From positions 310,001 through 374,000 of the forward strand of contig CCRI01000004.1 in assembly GCA_000985875.1 (NCBI GenBank): a stretch of 64,000 bases of DNA, in the 5' to 3' direction. Position 1 is the first letter of the stretch, and the number at the start of each line of letters is the position of its first letter. Both the position numbers and the translations under genes were made by a program. Positions 53,571-63,788 of the stretch are shown piece by piece. Under the pieces are notes generated by a model. That model saw nothing but the letters and a program-made list of their open reading frames with translations. It ran no database searches and was not told the origin of the DNA. The stretch comes from Neorhizobium galegae bv. officinalis. GTDB taxonomy: Bacteria > Pseudomonadota > Alphaproteobacteria > Rhizobiales > Rhizobiaceae.

Positions 53571-54728
53571 ATGCTGGATCTGCGGACGATCTATATCGTC
53601 TCGGCTATGACCTGCTCGGTCCTGGGCATCGTCCAGATGATCGCCTATTCCAGCGGTCGCTTCGAGCGCTGGCTGTTCTGGTGGAGCGCCAGCGGCATCG
53701 TCATCGGAGCCGGCCTGTTCAGCGTCGGCCTGCGAAACGTGTTGCCGGATGTCGTCTCGATCCTGATCGGCAACAACCTGATCCTGGTCGGCTATCTGCT
53801 GCTGATCGTCTCCGTCCGGCTTTTCGGCGGCCGTCCGCCCCGCTGGGGCCTGAGTTGGCTGATCCTCGGCGTTCTTTCGGCGCCGCTGATCCTCTTGTGG
53901 CGGGACGATGTGAATACCGCGTCGCGCATCGCCATCTTCTCGCTCGTCTGCGCTCTCGGCGATCTCCTGGTGATGCTGGAGGGTATTCGCCTCGCACGGC
54001 AGGAGAGGCTGCGGTCGGCATGGCTGGTCGCGGCGATCTATATGCCGACTGCCGCCATCTTTGCAGCGCGCGCCCTTCTGGCGGCGACGGGCTGGATCGG
54101 CGAAGGCGGACTGTTTGCCCCCGGCAATGGCACCGATGCCTGGCTTGGGCTCTGGGCGGCGCCCTTCCTGGCGTTGCGAAGCATCGTCATCAATCTGATG
54201 GCGGCCGAACGGGCGGGAAACAAGCTCAGTTACCTGGCGGACCGCGACGCCCTGACCGGCGTACTCAACCGCGGCGGGCTGATGCGTTCCTATGCCCGTA
54301 TCGAGCCGGGACCGGTGGCCCTGATGCTCATCGATGTCGATCGTTTCAAGCAACTCAACGACACGCATGGTCATGCGGTCGGCGACGAAGTCTTGCGGCG
54401 GTTCGCCTCCTCGGCGTCCCCGCACCTGCTCAGCCGCGACCTCTTCGCTCGGCAGGGCGGCGACGAGTTCGTGATCGTCCTCAAAGGATGCCCGGTCGAA
54501 AAGGCCGTCGAGACGGCCCAGAAGATCCGTGCGGCCTTTGCCGCTTCCCTCGCCGAAATGGAGGGCCTTGTCGTGCAGCCGACACTCAGCATCGGCGTGG
54601 CAACCGAGATATGCGGTCCTGGCGACCTCGAAACCCTGCTGCAGCGGGCCGACCTGGCGCTTTATGCCCGCAAGCGCAACGGCCGCGACGGCATCGATAC
54701 GTTCGAGGAAGACCGCCAGGCGGCGTGA
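53571..54728 (+). CDS. Membrane GGDEF diguanylate cyclase
   Basis: A 385-residue protein with about six N-terminal hydrophobic helices (residues 5-215) and a C-terminal GGDEF domain (about 225-380). The active site QGGDEFVIV is intact, so cyclic di-GMP synthesis is likely. In the usual RxxD inhibitory position the Asp is kept (SRDLFARQ) but the Arg is Leu, suggesting weak product inhibition. The sensed signal is unknown. Confidence 0.92.
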   Translation: MLDLRTIYIVSAMTCSVLGIVQMIAYSSGRFERWLFWWSASGIVIGAGLFSVGLRNVLPDVVSILIGNNLILVGYLLLIVSVRLFGGRPPRWGLSWLILGVLSAPLILLWRDDVNTASRIAIFSLVCALGDLLVMLEGIRLARQERLRSAWLVAAIYMPTAAIFAARALLAATGWIGEGGLFAPGNGTDAWLGLWAAPFLALRSIVINLMAAERAGNKLSYLADRDALTGVLNRGGLMRSYARIEPGPVALMLIDVDRFKQLNDTHGHAVGDEVLRRFASSASPHLLSRDLFARQGGDEFVIVLKGCPVEKAVETAQKIRAAFAASLAEMEGLVVQPTLSIGVATEICGPGDLETLLQRADLALYARKRNGRDGIDTFEEDRQAA

Positions 54729-55127
54729 AGGCGGGGACGATTTCGCTGTGACGAACAGAAATTCCCTTTTCGTTTGAAGCAGTTTTCCGTCGAAAGAGGT
54801 CCGCGGCATCCCCGCCTGCGGCTTCGCGATTACATTGGTTGCGTCACAGGGCAGGGGCCGGGTCGCGAACCGGGTCGCATCCCACGGAAAGCATCCGGCG
54901 TCCGGTGATGGTCGCAAAAGGCAGGGAGGCACCGTCAGGGCGCCGACCGCCGAAAGGTTTAGAGTTTCGGATCCAGACCCTCCGTTACCCGCCTTTCGGA
55001 AACACCGGAGCGACCGGGCAGGCAGTACAGCCTGACTCCCATACCACTTCATACACGCTGCCTGCCCATCCCGCATGGACCAGGCCGCGGCGGAGATTTC
55101 CGCCGCGGTTATCCGTGCTGCGATATG
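54729..55127. other. Gene-free spacer
   Basis: About 400 bp between convergent genes. It holds a perfect hairpin at 55085-55108 (CCGCGGCGGA/TCCGCCGCGG, loop GATT) that may end the WD40 transcript on the minus strand. I see no gene in the rest. Confidence 0.5.
55085..55108 (-). terminator. GC-rich hairpin after the WD40 gene
   Basis: Ten-base-pair perfect stem CCGCGGCGGA/TCCGCCGCGG with a GATT loop, 20 bases past the WD40 stop on its strand. There is no T-run, so intrinsic termination is uncertain. Confidence 0.5.
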
Positions 55128-56114
55128 TCAGGCTGCAATGTCGATGACGCCGCAATCGCCGGCATCGGAAGCGAAGGCGACGAGCTTGCCGTTGGCGCTC
55201 CAGCTCAATCCGGTAATGCCGCCCTTGCCGGGCCGGCGCAGCAAAGCTTCCTTCGCGTCGGCAAGCCTGACGCCAAGGATCATGCCGTCGATGAAACCGA
55301 TGGCGAGCACTTCCTCGGCCGGATGGAAGGCGACCGAAGTGACCATGATATTGGCGCGGGTGCCGAGTTCCTGCGGCGCCTTGCCCATTGGGCCGTCTTT
55401 CGCCGAAAACGGCCAGACGATCGCCGCCGGCGCGCCCGACGAGGCAAGCCATTTGCCCTTCGCCGACCAGGAGAGCGATTTCACCTTGGCCGGGTAGCCG
55501 GTCATCCGCATATGGCGATTTTCGCCCGGCTTGCCGTCGAGCTTCCAGCCATGCAGGGCGTTTTCCTGCATGGTCGTCACCAGGAAACGTCCGTCGGGCG
55601 AGAAGGTGACGGCGTTGTGGGCGCCCTTCCATTCGAGATCGACTGGCGGCGCATTGGTGCCGACCCAGTGCAGCGACACGCCGTTGTAACGGGCGGCGGC
55701 GATCCTGAGACCCTTGCCGGCGAAGGCGAGGCCTTCGACGCTGCGCTCTTCGGGAAATTCCTTCAGCGTGCCGTCGTTCAGCTTCACGAAGCTCGACTTG
55801 CCATGCGCATAGGCAACCGCATTCTGCGGACCGCCGGCGACGACGCTGATCCATTTGCGCGGGGCTTCGGCGATCAGGGTCGCTTCGCCATTGCTGCCGA
55901 TGCGCATCACCTTGCCGTCCTCGCCGCCGGTCAGAAGCGTGGCGCTGAAGGGATCGCGGATGCAGGTCAGCAGGCCCTGATGGGCCTCGGTCACCTTCTC
56001 TCCGCCATCGAGGCGGTGGATGGTACCGGCGGCGGTGGCAAAGAACGGGACGTCGCCGAGGAAATGCGCGGCGACGACATGGCCTTCGAGATCAAGCGGT
56101 GCAACAGTCGGCAT
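55128..56114 (-). CDS. WD40-repeat protein of the zinc GTPase operon
   Basis: A 328-residue beta-propeller protein. Repeated WD-like blades end in patterns such as NAVTFSPDGRFLVTTM, VKSLSWSAKGKWLASSG and ITGLSWSANGKLVAF. There is no signal peptide or membrane helix, so it is cytoplasmic. Its ATG overlaps the stop of the COG0523 GTPase gene by one base (TAATG), so the two are coupled. A GTPase/WD40 pairing is found in Rhizobiales and is thought to take part in zinc homeostasis. Confidence 0.88.
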   Translation of the reverse strand: MPTVAPLDLEGHVVAAHFLGDVPFFATAAGTIHRLDGGEKVTEAHQGLLTCIRDPFSATLLTGGEDGKVMRIGSNGEATLIAEAPRKWISVVAGGPQNAVAYAHGKSSFVKLNDGTLKEFPEERSVEGLAFAGKGLRIAAARYNGVSLHWVGTNAPPVDLEWKGAHNAVTFSPDGRFLVTTMQENALHGWKLDGKPGENRHMRMTGYPAKVKSLSWSAKGKWLASSGAPAAIVWPFSAKDGPMGKAPQELGTRANIMVTSVAFHPAEEVLAIGFIDGMILGVRLADAKEALLRRPGKGGITGLSWSANGKLVAFASDAGDCGVIDIAA

Positions 56115-57247
56115 TAGGCTGCAACGGCCTCGCACGCCCGGAAGCTCTTTTCGATCTTGTCGACGTCGAGATCGCGGCCGATGAAGACGAGGCGCGACTC
56201 GCGCTTTTCGCCGTCCTTCCACGGACGCTGGTGGTCGCCCTCGACGATCATGTGGACGCCCTGCACGACATACCGTTCCTCATCGCCCTTGAAGGCGATG
56301 ATGCCCTTGAGGCGCAGGATGCTCGGGCCGTCCGTCTGGGTGATCTTCTGGATCCAGGGGAAGAACCGTTCCGGGTTCATCTCGCCGCCGCGCAGCGAGA
56401 TCGACTTCACCGTGACGTCATGGATCGGCGACATTTCGCCGTGGTGATGGTGGTGGTGATCATGGCCGTGATGATCATGGTCATGCGCATGATGGTCGTG
56501 ATCGTGGTCATGATGATGGTGGTCATGCCCATGGTCATGATCGCAATCGGGGCCGCAGACATGGTCGTCATGGCCATGATCAAGGAAGTGCGGATCGTTT
56601 TCGAGCGCGCGTTCCAGGTTGAAGGCGCCCTGGTCGAGCACGCGGGCGAGATCGACGCCGGAACGGGTGGTCTTGTAGACGCGGGCAGTCGGGTTGATGG
56701 CGCGCACGACGTCTTCGATGATCGCCAGTTCTTCCGGCGAAACGAGGTCGGTCTTGTTGATGACGACGACATCGGCAAAGGCGATCTGGTCTTCGGCCTC
56801 ACGGCTGTCCTTCAGGCGCAGCGGCAGGTGCTTGGCATCGACGAGTGCGACGACCGCATCGAGTTCGGTCTTGGCGCGCACGTCGTCGTCCATGAAGAAG
56901 GTCTGGGCGACCGGCACCGGATCGGCAAGGCCGGTGGTCTCGACGATGATGCCGTCGAAGCGGCCGGGGCGGCGCATCAGGCCCTCGACGACGCGGATCA
57001 GGTCGCCGCGCACGGTGCAGCAGACGCAGCCGTTGTTCATTTCGTAGATCTCTTCGTCCGACTCGACGATCAGGTCGTTGTCGATGCCGATCTCGCCGAA
57101 CTCGTTGACGATGACCGCGTATTTCTTGCCGTGGCTTTCGGAGAGGATGCGGTTGAGGAGCGTCGTCTTGCCGGCGCCGAGATAACCGGTGAGCACGGTG
57201 ACGGGAACGGGCTTCAGGGCGGCTGTGTCGGTCATTTTTTCGGCCAT
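56114..57247 (-). CDS. COG0523 zinc-type GTPase (CobW/ZigA family)
   Basis: A 377-residue G3E GTPase predicted to be a zinc metallochaperone. The P-loop is GYLGAGKTTLLN (about residues 21-32), followed by the invariant metal motif GCVCCTVRGDL (about 74-84). A long His/Asp-rich segment (about 230-280, HHHHDHDHDHH) can bind several zinc ions, and the CobW C-terminal domain follows. The ATG at 57247 has GAGG seven bases upstream; a second Met four codons later is also possible. It is first in the operon with the WD40 gene, under a Zur-like site. Confidence 0.93.
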   Translation of the reverse strand: MAEKMTDTAALKPVPVTVLTGYLGAGKTTLLNRILSESHGKKYAVIVNEFGEIGIDNDLIVESDEEIYEMNNGCVCCTVRGDLIRVVEGLMRRPGRFDGIIVETTGLADPVPVAQTFFMDDDVRAKTELDAVVALVDAKHLPLRLKDSREAEDQIAFADVVVINKTDLVSPEELAIIEDVVRAINPTARVYKTTRSGVDLARVLDQGAFNLERALENDPHFLDHGHDDHVCGPDCDHDHGHDHHHHDHDHDHHAHDHDHHGHDHHHHHHGEMSPIHDVTVKSISLRGGEMNPERFFPWIQKITQTDGPSILRLKGIIAFKGDEERYVVQGVHMIVEGDHQRPWKDGEKRESRLVFIGRDLDVDKIEKSFRACEAVAA

Positions 57248-57343
57248 GGGGAAACCTCGAGAGACTTTGAAAGCGCCCGGCGGGCGCGGAAGCTTGGTTC
57301 GCCTCATATAAGGGCAAGCCGGGACGAGTTCAAAGGGTTTGTA

Positions 57344-57358
57344 TGTTATAAGATCACA
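57344..57358. promoter_or_regulatory. Zur-like box before the zinc GTPase operon
   Basis: TGTTATAAGATCACA matches 12 of 14 defined positions of the TGTTATANTATAACA Zur consensus and forms an imperfect palindrome. It lies about 100 bases before the GTPase start, in the 144-bp spacer between the VapC and GTPase genes. Derepression under zinc limitation is predicted. Confidence 0.65.
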
Positions 57359-57391
57359 TCGACCCACAGGGTGCCCGCGTGATCTTGCTGT

Positions 57392-57790
57392 TCAGGCTGA
57401 CGGCGGCGCGATTGCGGACATCACATCCGTTCTGGCGAAGTCCTCTCCGATGTAGAGAAGCGGACAGTTGAATTCCTTGGCCGTCGCATAAGCGAAGCAA
57501 TCGCCGAAGTTGAGTGAAGCGGGGTGAAAGCCCTTGCCGAACAGAGCGTAAGCGGCCGCGGCAAGGCCGGCACGTTCTGGTGTCACGTCAATGATCTGCG
57601 TCACCGAATTTGTGATCAAGCTTCTGACTTCGATCAGACGCTTTTGGCGTGTTGCGACGATAAATGCTTCTGTGAGGGTTCCGGCGGACATGATGATTGA
57701 CTGTTCGGCTGCTATAGCATCGGCGCATTGCTCAGCCATCGCTTCACCTGCCACTATCGCGATAATGGCCGAGGTGTCGAGCACGATCAT
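57392..57790 (-). CDS. vapC: VapC-type PIN-domain toxin
   Basis: A 132-residue PIN-domain ribonuclease toxin. Three or four conserved acidic residues are present: Asp in IVLDTSAIIAI (residue 5), Glu in GTLTEAFIV (about 41), and Asp in NFGDCFAYA (about 98). It is held by the antitoxin encoded directly upstream, whose stop overlaps its ATG by four bases. Confidence 0.92.
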   Translation of the reverse strand: MIVLDTSAIIAIVAGEAMAEQCADAIAAEQSIIMSAGTLTEAFIVATRQKRLIEVRSLITNSVTQIIDVTPERAGLAAAAYALFGKGFHPASLNFGDCFAYATAKEFNCPLLYIGEDFARTDVMSAIAPPSA

Positions 57791-58125
57791 TTAGGCAGGC
57801 CGTGCTCGTCGTAGAGAAAATCCTGGCTTCGCTCAGCATCGGTATCCCGGGGCAGATTTCTATGCTTCGCCATTTCACGAATTTCCTGCAAGATCTTCGT
57901 CTTCTCGGCGGAGCTCAAGGGCTTTCTTTCGGCCGCCAAAAGCAATGGCTTCCGCAGTTCTGCAGCCATCGCTTCCGTCTCCGATTTGGTGCCGGTCGGG
58001 TGAGTAACCGGCTCAAGACGAACGGAGGGAAGGCCATCCTGTGTGAGCACAACTTCCTCGCCTTCATTGGCGAGCCTTGCCAGTTCCGTCAGCTTGCCTT
58101 CTGCTTCCGCGATGGATATCCGCAT
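57787..58125 (-). CDS. vapB: PhD/YefM-type antitoxin (VapB-like)
   Basis: A 112-residue antitoxin. The N-terminal PhD/YefM fold is recognisable (SIAEAEGKLTELARLANEGE, then VVLTQDGLPSVRLEPV), which binds DNA and dimerises; the helical C-terminus would cover the toxin. AAAAGGAGG lies just before the ATG at 58125. The module probably represses its own promoter. Confidence 0.88.
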   Translation of the reverse strand: MRISIAEAEGKLTELARLANEGEEVVLTQDGLPSVRLEPVTHPTGTKSETEAMAAELRKPLLLAAERKPLSSAEKTKILQEIREMAKHRNLPRDTDAERSQDFLYDEHGLPK

Positions 58126-58194
58126 GCCCGCCTCCTTTTCGGCGATCACAACCTCCAGCAATATGTGGTATCTCCAGAGAGGAGACAAGCGCGT

Positions 58195-58986
58195 TCACTG
58201 GAAGCTTTGCGCATCAAACCGCGCCACATCCTCCAGCAGTTCGATAATCCCATTCACGGCATGCGCGACCAGCGCCTCACCCCGTTCCGCCGTTGCCGCG
58301 GCCGCGTTGCCGGCGACGCCTTGTGGGTTGAGGTCGGACATCTTCCAGCCGAAGGCGTGCGGGCCGTAGGCGCGCAGATGTTTGAAATCGCGGGAAAAGT
58401 CCGATTGGCGGGACGGGAAGTTTTCGGCCTTGGCCATGTCGACACGGTCCGGATGGAGCGCCAGCATGACCGAGGTCTCGATGTCTCCGCCGTGGATGTC
58501 GACTGCCTTGTCCTCCGGTGCGATCCAGCCGGCGGGCTGGCCGAAGCGGGTCCAGCTTGTGGCGACGACCAGCATGCCGAACCGCACCCGCGCCTCGGTC
58601 GCGACGATGGTCATGAGCGGCGAATTGCCGCCATGGGCGTTGAGCAGCACCAGCTTGCGGACGCCCTTGGCGTGAAGATCGCCGGCAATGCCGAGCCAGC
58701 GGTAAACGGCGTCGTCAAAGGCAAGTGTCTTCGTACCGGCGACATCCATATGCTCTATCGAATAACCGACGGGCTCCGCGGGCAGGAATGTCACCGGCAG
58801 GCCGGCGGGCAGGGCGGGGATCAGGCGCGAAACGAGACCCTCGGCGATCAGCGTGTCGGTCTCGAACGGCAGGTGCGGCCCGTGCTGCTCGTGGGCTCCG
58901 AGCGGCAGGAGGGCGATCCAGTCTCGCCTTTCTGTGGACGCAAGTGTCGTATCATTGTCATGATAGCGTGGCGAAGGGTGCGACAT
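58195..58986 (-). CDS. Creatininase-family amidohydrolase
   Basis: A 263-residue metal-dependent amidohydrolase of the creatininase family. Metal-binding residues are visible in LPLGAHEQHGPHLPFETDT (about residues 27-45), LLNAHGGNSPL (about 114) and VDIHGGDIETS (about 162). Members act on creatinine, pyrrole or peptide-derived substrates. It follows the antitoxin on the same strand, but function is probably unrelated. Confidence 0.9.
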   Translation of the reverse strand: MSHPSPRYHDNDTTLASTERRDWIALLPLGAHEQHGPHLPFETDTLIAEGLVSRLIPALPAGLPVTFLPAEPVGYSIEHMDVAGTKTLAFDDAVYRWLGIAGDLHAKGVRKLVLLNAHGGNSPLMTIVATEARVRFGMLVVATSWTRFGQPAGWIAPEDKAVDIHGGDIETSVMLALHPDRVDMAKAENFPSRQSDFSRDFKHLRAYGPHAFGWKMSDLNPQGVAGNAAAATAERGEALVAHAVNGIIELLEDVARFDAQSFQ

Positions 58987-59069
58987 CTGGCGGTGGTTTC
59001 CCGGTTTCGATATGGGTAGCGCGCCACAGATATAACGGCTACTTCTTTAGGGCAAAACGGGCGGAGCGA

Positions 59070-59570
59070 ATGAGCAAGAAGAAGGGCGACAAAAAAGCCA
59101 AGTCCGGCAAGAAGAAGGAACTGGAAGGCCTTTCGGCCACCGACCTTGCGCCGGCAATCACCCAGGCCGCCCGCTCCATGCGCACAGCACTCAGCCGCAG
59201 CCTCGGCGAAAGCGGGCTTTACGCCGGCCAGGACGGCGTCATCCTGATCCTCGCGGAAGAGGACGGCATGACCCCCGGCCAGCTCGCCATACGGCTCGGC
59301 GTCAAGGCCCCGACCATGACCCGCACGATCGGCCGGATGGAGGCTCAGGGGTTTCTGGAACGCCGTGCCGACGGCACCGACGGGCGCCTCACCAAGGTGC
59401 ATCTGACGGAAGCCGGATTGCGGACCGTCGAACAGATCGGCCGATCGGTCTCCGAGTGCGGTTCGATCGCCGCAAAAGGCCTTTCCGACAAGGAGATACG
59501 CACTCTCCTCAAGCTTCTCAAAACCATCGAACAGAATCTTCAGTCCGAGCCCTCGGACGACAGAGGCTGA
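59070..59570 (+). CDS. MarR-family regulator
   Basis: A 166-residue MarR regulator with a strongly basic N-terminal tail (MSKKKGDKKAKSGKKK). The winged helix lies around residues 75-120 (GQLAIRLGVKAPTMTRTIGRMEAQGFLERR). It is divergent from the amidohydrolase gene. The start at 59070 gives a normal length; the frame is open further upstream but without family sequence. Target genes are not evident. Confidence 0.9.
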   Translation: MSKKKGDKKAKSGKKKELEGLSATDLAPAITQAARSMRTALSRSLGESGLYAGQDGVILILAEEDGMTPGQLAIRLGVKAPTMTRTIGRMEAQGFLERRADGTDGRLTKVHLTEAGLRTVEQIGRSVSECGSIAAKGLSDKEIRTLLKLLKTIEQNLQSEPSDDRG

Positions 59571-59608
59571 CTTCCCTCCAAATTTTCGCCGTCACAGGAT
59601 TGTCGCAC

Positions 59609-59640
59609 CGAATTAAATTGTTTATTTAAAGTTTAATTCG
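59609..59640. promoter_or_regulatory. AT-rich inverted repeat before the LacI gene
   Basis: CGAATTAAA (59609-59617) and TTTAATTCG (59632-59640) are perfect 9-bp arms around an AT-rich 14-nt spacer. This AT-rich island in GC-rich DNA lies about 40 bases before the LacI start and may be its own operator or promoter. Confidence 0.55.
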
Positions 59641-59679
59641 AGCATCGGATAGCGATGCCGGCCATTGCGGGTGGGGGAA

Positions 59680-60702
59680 ATGGCACAAAAGATCAAGTTG
59701 TCGACGATTGGCGAGAGCCTTGGTCTTTCAACTGCGACGATATCGCTCGCGCTGCGTGACAGCCCGCTCGTGGCGGCCGATACCCGGGAAAAGATCAAGG
59801 AACAGGCGAGAGCGCTCGGCTATATCTACAATCGCCGCGCTGCCAGCCTCAGAACCTCCCGCTCGGGCATCATTGGCGTCGTGGTGCACGACATCATGAA
59901 CCCGTTCTACGGGGAAATCCTCAAGGCGATCGAAAGCGAGCTCGACCGCAGCCGCCATACATTCATCCTGTCCAACCATTACGACTCGGTCGAAAAACAG
60001 CGCACCTTCATCGAAACGCTGCTGCAGCTCGGCGGGGACGGGGTGATCATGTCGCCGGCGATCGGCACGCCGATCGAGGATATGAGGCTTGCGGAGGAGA
60101 ACGGCATGCCGGCCATCCTCGTTGCCCGCTCGATGGAAGGCGTCGAACTGCCGACCTATCGCGGCGACGACAGCTACGGCATTTCGCTTGCGACCAACCA
60201 TCTGATCGGCCTCGGACATCGGGTGATCGCCATGATCGGCGGCACGGACCAGACGTCGACCGGCCGCGACCGCTACCAGGGTTATGTCAACGCGCTGCGC
60301 AAGGCGGGCATCGAGGTCGATCCGAACCTTCGCATCCCCGGTCCCCGTTCGAAACAGGGCGGGTTCGAGGCGGCCGTGCATTTCCTCTCCCTGTCGCAGA
60401 AGCCGACCGCTGCGGTCTGCTGGAACGATCTGGTGGCGATCGGCCTGATGAACGGCATCGCCCGCGCCGGGCTGATGCCCGGCCACGACATCTCCGTCAC
60501 CGGTTACGACGATCTGGAAGAGGCCTCGATCGCGACGCCTGCGCTGACGACGGTGTGGAACGGCCAGACGGAAGTCGGCCGGCTTGCGGCGCGCGCCTTG
60601 CTCGACCGCCTCGCCGGCAGCCACGAGCCGGACGGCATTCACCTGATCAAGCCGGAAATGCGCATTCGTCAGTCAACCGGCGTGCACCGGCCGCGGGCCT
60701 GA
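59680..60702 (+). CDS. LacI-family regulator
   Basis: A 340-residue LacI regulator. The HTH and hinge are at residues 3-60 (LSTIGESLGLSTATISLALRDSPLVA), followed by a two-lobed sugar-binding domain (GIIGVVVHDIMNPFYGEILK). The ATG at 59680 is used; TTG 59665 and GTG 59671 are also in frame. No sugar genes adjoin it, so its targets are probably elsewhere or it acts on the nearby AT-rich inverted repeat. Confidence 0.92.
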   Translation: MAQKIKLSTIGESLGLSTATISLALRDSPLVAADTREKIKEQARALGYIYNRRAASLRTSRSGIIGVVVHDIMNPFYGEILKAIESELDRSRHTFILSNHYDSVEKQRTFIETLLQLGGDGVIMSPAIGTPIEDMRLAEENGMPAILVARSMEGVELPTYRGDDSYGISLATNHLIGLGHRVIAMIGGTDQTSTGRDRYQGYVNALRKAGIEVDPNLRIPGPRSKQGGFEAAVHFLSLSQKPTAAVCWNDLVAIGLMNGIARAGLMPGHDISVTGYDDLEEASIATPALTTVWNGQTEVGRLAARALLDRLAGSHEPDGIHLIKPEMRIRQSTGVHRPRA

Positions 60703-60768
60703 GCTTCAAGCCGCTGGGGCGAAAAGGCACTCTAAGCAGCAGAGATGCCTAACCGGAAGAGGGCTAGA

Positions 60769-61368
60769 TTATGGTCTTGGCTTTTCCAATTGCCAACTCA
60801 AGTTGGCTTTGACGGCGGACCATTCAGACGCGATTATCGAATAAACTGCCGTATCGCGAATGGTGCCATTCGCCATCACCATATTGGAGCGAAGCACCCC
60901 ATCGAGCTTGGCCCCAAGCCGCTCGATCGCTCGGCGACTTTGCATATTCATAAAATGCGTCCTGAATTCCACGCATATGCAGTCCAGCTTCTCAAAGGCA
61001 TGCTGCAACAAAAGCAATTTGCATTCGGTGTTGAGTGGTGACCTCTGCACAGACTGACGGTATCACGTAGACCCGATTTCAAGCCTTCTGTTTGCGGCAT
61101 CGATGTTCATATAGGTGGTCATTCCAACGGCTTTACCGTTCGCCCTTTCGATGATGGCAAATGGGAGCATCGAGCCGATAGCGCGGAGCCCAAGCCGTCG
61201 TTCAATTTCAGCCCCGATATTTTCTGGCTCCGGTATTTTTGTGTACCAGAGGCGATGCAACTCTCCGTCGCCGGCGGCTTCAACCAGGTCATCATGATGC
61301 TCCATCGTAAGCGGCACGACGGATGCGAAATTGCCTTCTGCCGTAAACAAATCTGGCCAAACTGACAT
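60769..61368 (-). pseudogene. GNAT (RimL-type) acetyltransferase gene broken by an in-frame TGA
   Basis: The frame from ATG 61368 to TAA 60769 would encode about 199 residues of a RimL-type acetyltransferase, but a single TGA at 61063-61065 interrupts it. Both sides stay in the same frame: the part before ends RRLEIGST and the part after begins YRQSVQRSPLNTECKLLLL, reconstructing the conserved RLEIGSTWY segment with Trp (TGG) changed to TGA. No frameshift is needed. Lower GC than neighbours is visible. It is most likely an inactivated gene; read-through cannot be excluded. Confidence 0.85.
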
Positions 61369-61572
61369 TCAAAACACTCCAAATTCGCTTCAATGGTTAT
61401 GAAAATGAAATAGACGCGCGGCAATCACCATCGACTGGAACGCTGTCCACCTCGGCCACGCGGTCGCCGAGCGGACATAATGCTCACCGGCGAATATCTC
61501 TGCCCAACGGCGCGAGCGGTGATGCTTATAGTGTCGGTTTACCCCCTACTCGAGCCGGGCCTATTGTAAGCG

Positions 61573-62346
61573 TCAAGCCGCGACATTCGTCAGCGCCTTG
61601 CGGGCCGCGTAGGCACGCACCGCTTCGCCGAACGCGTGGAACAGCGCCCGGGACGGCGCATCGGTTTCCGCCCAGTATTCCGGGTGCCATTGCACGCCGA
61701 CGGCGAAGTTCTTGGCGTCGATGACCGATACCGCCTCGATCGTGCCGTCTTCGGCCGTCGCTTCGACCTTCAGGCGCGGGGCGGTTTCGGCGATCGCCTG
61801 GCGATGCAGCGAGTTCACTTGGACCTCGCCTGTCAGGCCCAGATAATTTGCGATGCAGGAGCCTTCCTGGACGAAGACCGGTTGCCGGATCGCATACATG
61901 CCGTCGCGCTCCTTCACATCGGGTTTGCGGTGGTCCCATATGCCCGGCTGTTCCTGGATTTCGCTCGCAAGCGTGCCGCCCAAGGCCACGTTCAGTTCCT
62001 GGATGCCGCGGCAGATGGCGAGCAGCGGAATGCCGCGATCGATTGCCCGGCGGATGAGGGGCAGGGAAGTCGCATCGCGGGCCGGGTCGAAAGGGCCGTC
62101 GCCGTCGCTCGCTTGCTTGCCATAGAGCGAGGGGTGGACATTGGTCGCCGAACCGGAAACCAGCACGCCATCGACCCGGTCGAGGATTGTGTCGGTCTCG
62201 TTGCCTTCTTCGAAAGCCGGAATGATGAAGGTCATCACATCCGCCACTTTCAATGCCGCCTGGACATACTGGTTCGGCGAGGCATGCCAGATCGCTCCAT
62301 CCAGTTGGCGGATATCGGCAGGCAGGGCGACGATCGGTTTCGGCAT
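61573..62346 (-). CDS. PuuD-like gamma-glutamyl-GABA hydrolase / class I amidotransferase
   Basis: A 257-residue class I glutamine amidotransferase-like hydrolase. The nucleophile Cys is in LLAICRGIQELNVALGG (about residue 108), and the His-Glu pair in VGVQWHPEYW (about 222). Relatives cleave gamma-glutamyl-GABA in putrescine breakdown, so the substrate is probably a gamma-glutamyl amide. The ATG at 62346 matches family starts. No other Puu genes are visible nearby. Confidence 0.88.
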   Translation of the reverse strand: MPKPIVALPADIRQLDGAIWHASPNQYVQAALKVADVMTFIIPAFEEGNETDTILDRVDGVLVSGSATNVHPSLYGKQASDGDGPFDPARDATSLPLIRRAIDRGIPLLAICRGIQELNVALGGTLASEIQEQPGIWDHRKPDVKERDGMYAIRQPVFVQEGSCIANYLGLTGEVQVNSLHRQAIAETAPRLKVEATAEDGTIEAVSVIDAKNFAVGVQWHPEYWAETDAPSRALFHAFGEAVRAYAARKALTNVAA

Positions 62347-62549
62347 CAGGCTCTCCAACGAGGCTCGCTTTCGCGTCTCTCTTCGTTGTGCCGCGGCACC
62401 GCGCTTCAAGTCAAGATCGAGCTCCGCTTCGGGGGAGGCGCTGCCCAAAGAATAAGCATTTCTGCTTTGAAATGTCTTATGAATCCGGTTTGGGCGGGAC
62501 GCTACGAAAGTCTAAGGACAAAAGACGTTCCCGCATTAAGGAATATTAG

Positions 62550-63758
<1,209 letters not shown>

Positions 63759-63788
63759 TCCCAGATCAGGCAAGTGTCATTTGAGGAA

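Noticed and set aside
56450..56600. Simple-sequence repeat rich in ATGGTCATG
   Set aside because: It encodes the His/Asp-rich zinc-binding segment of the COG0523 GTPase, so it is coding low-complexity sequence.
61063..61065. In-frame TGA as selenocysteine
   Set aside because: The codon replaces a conserved Trp and not a Cys, and no suitable stem-loop is evident just downstream; a nonsense mutation is simpler.
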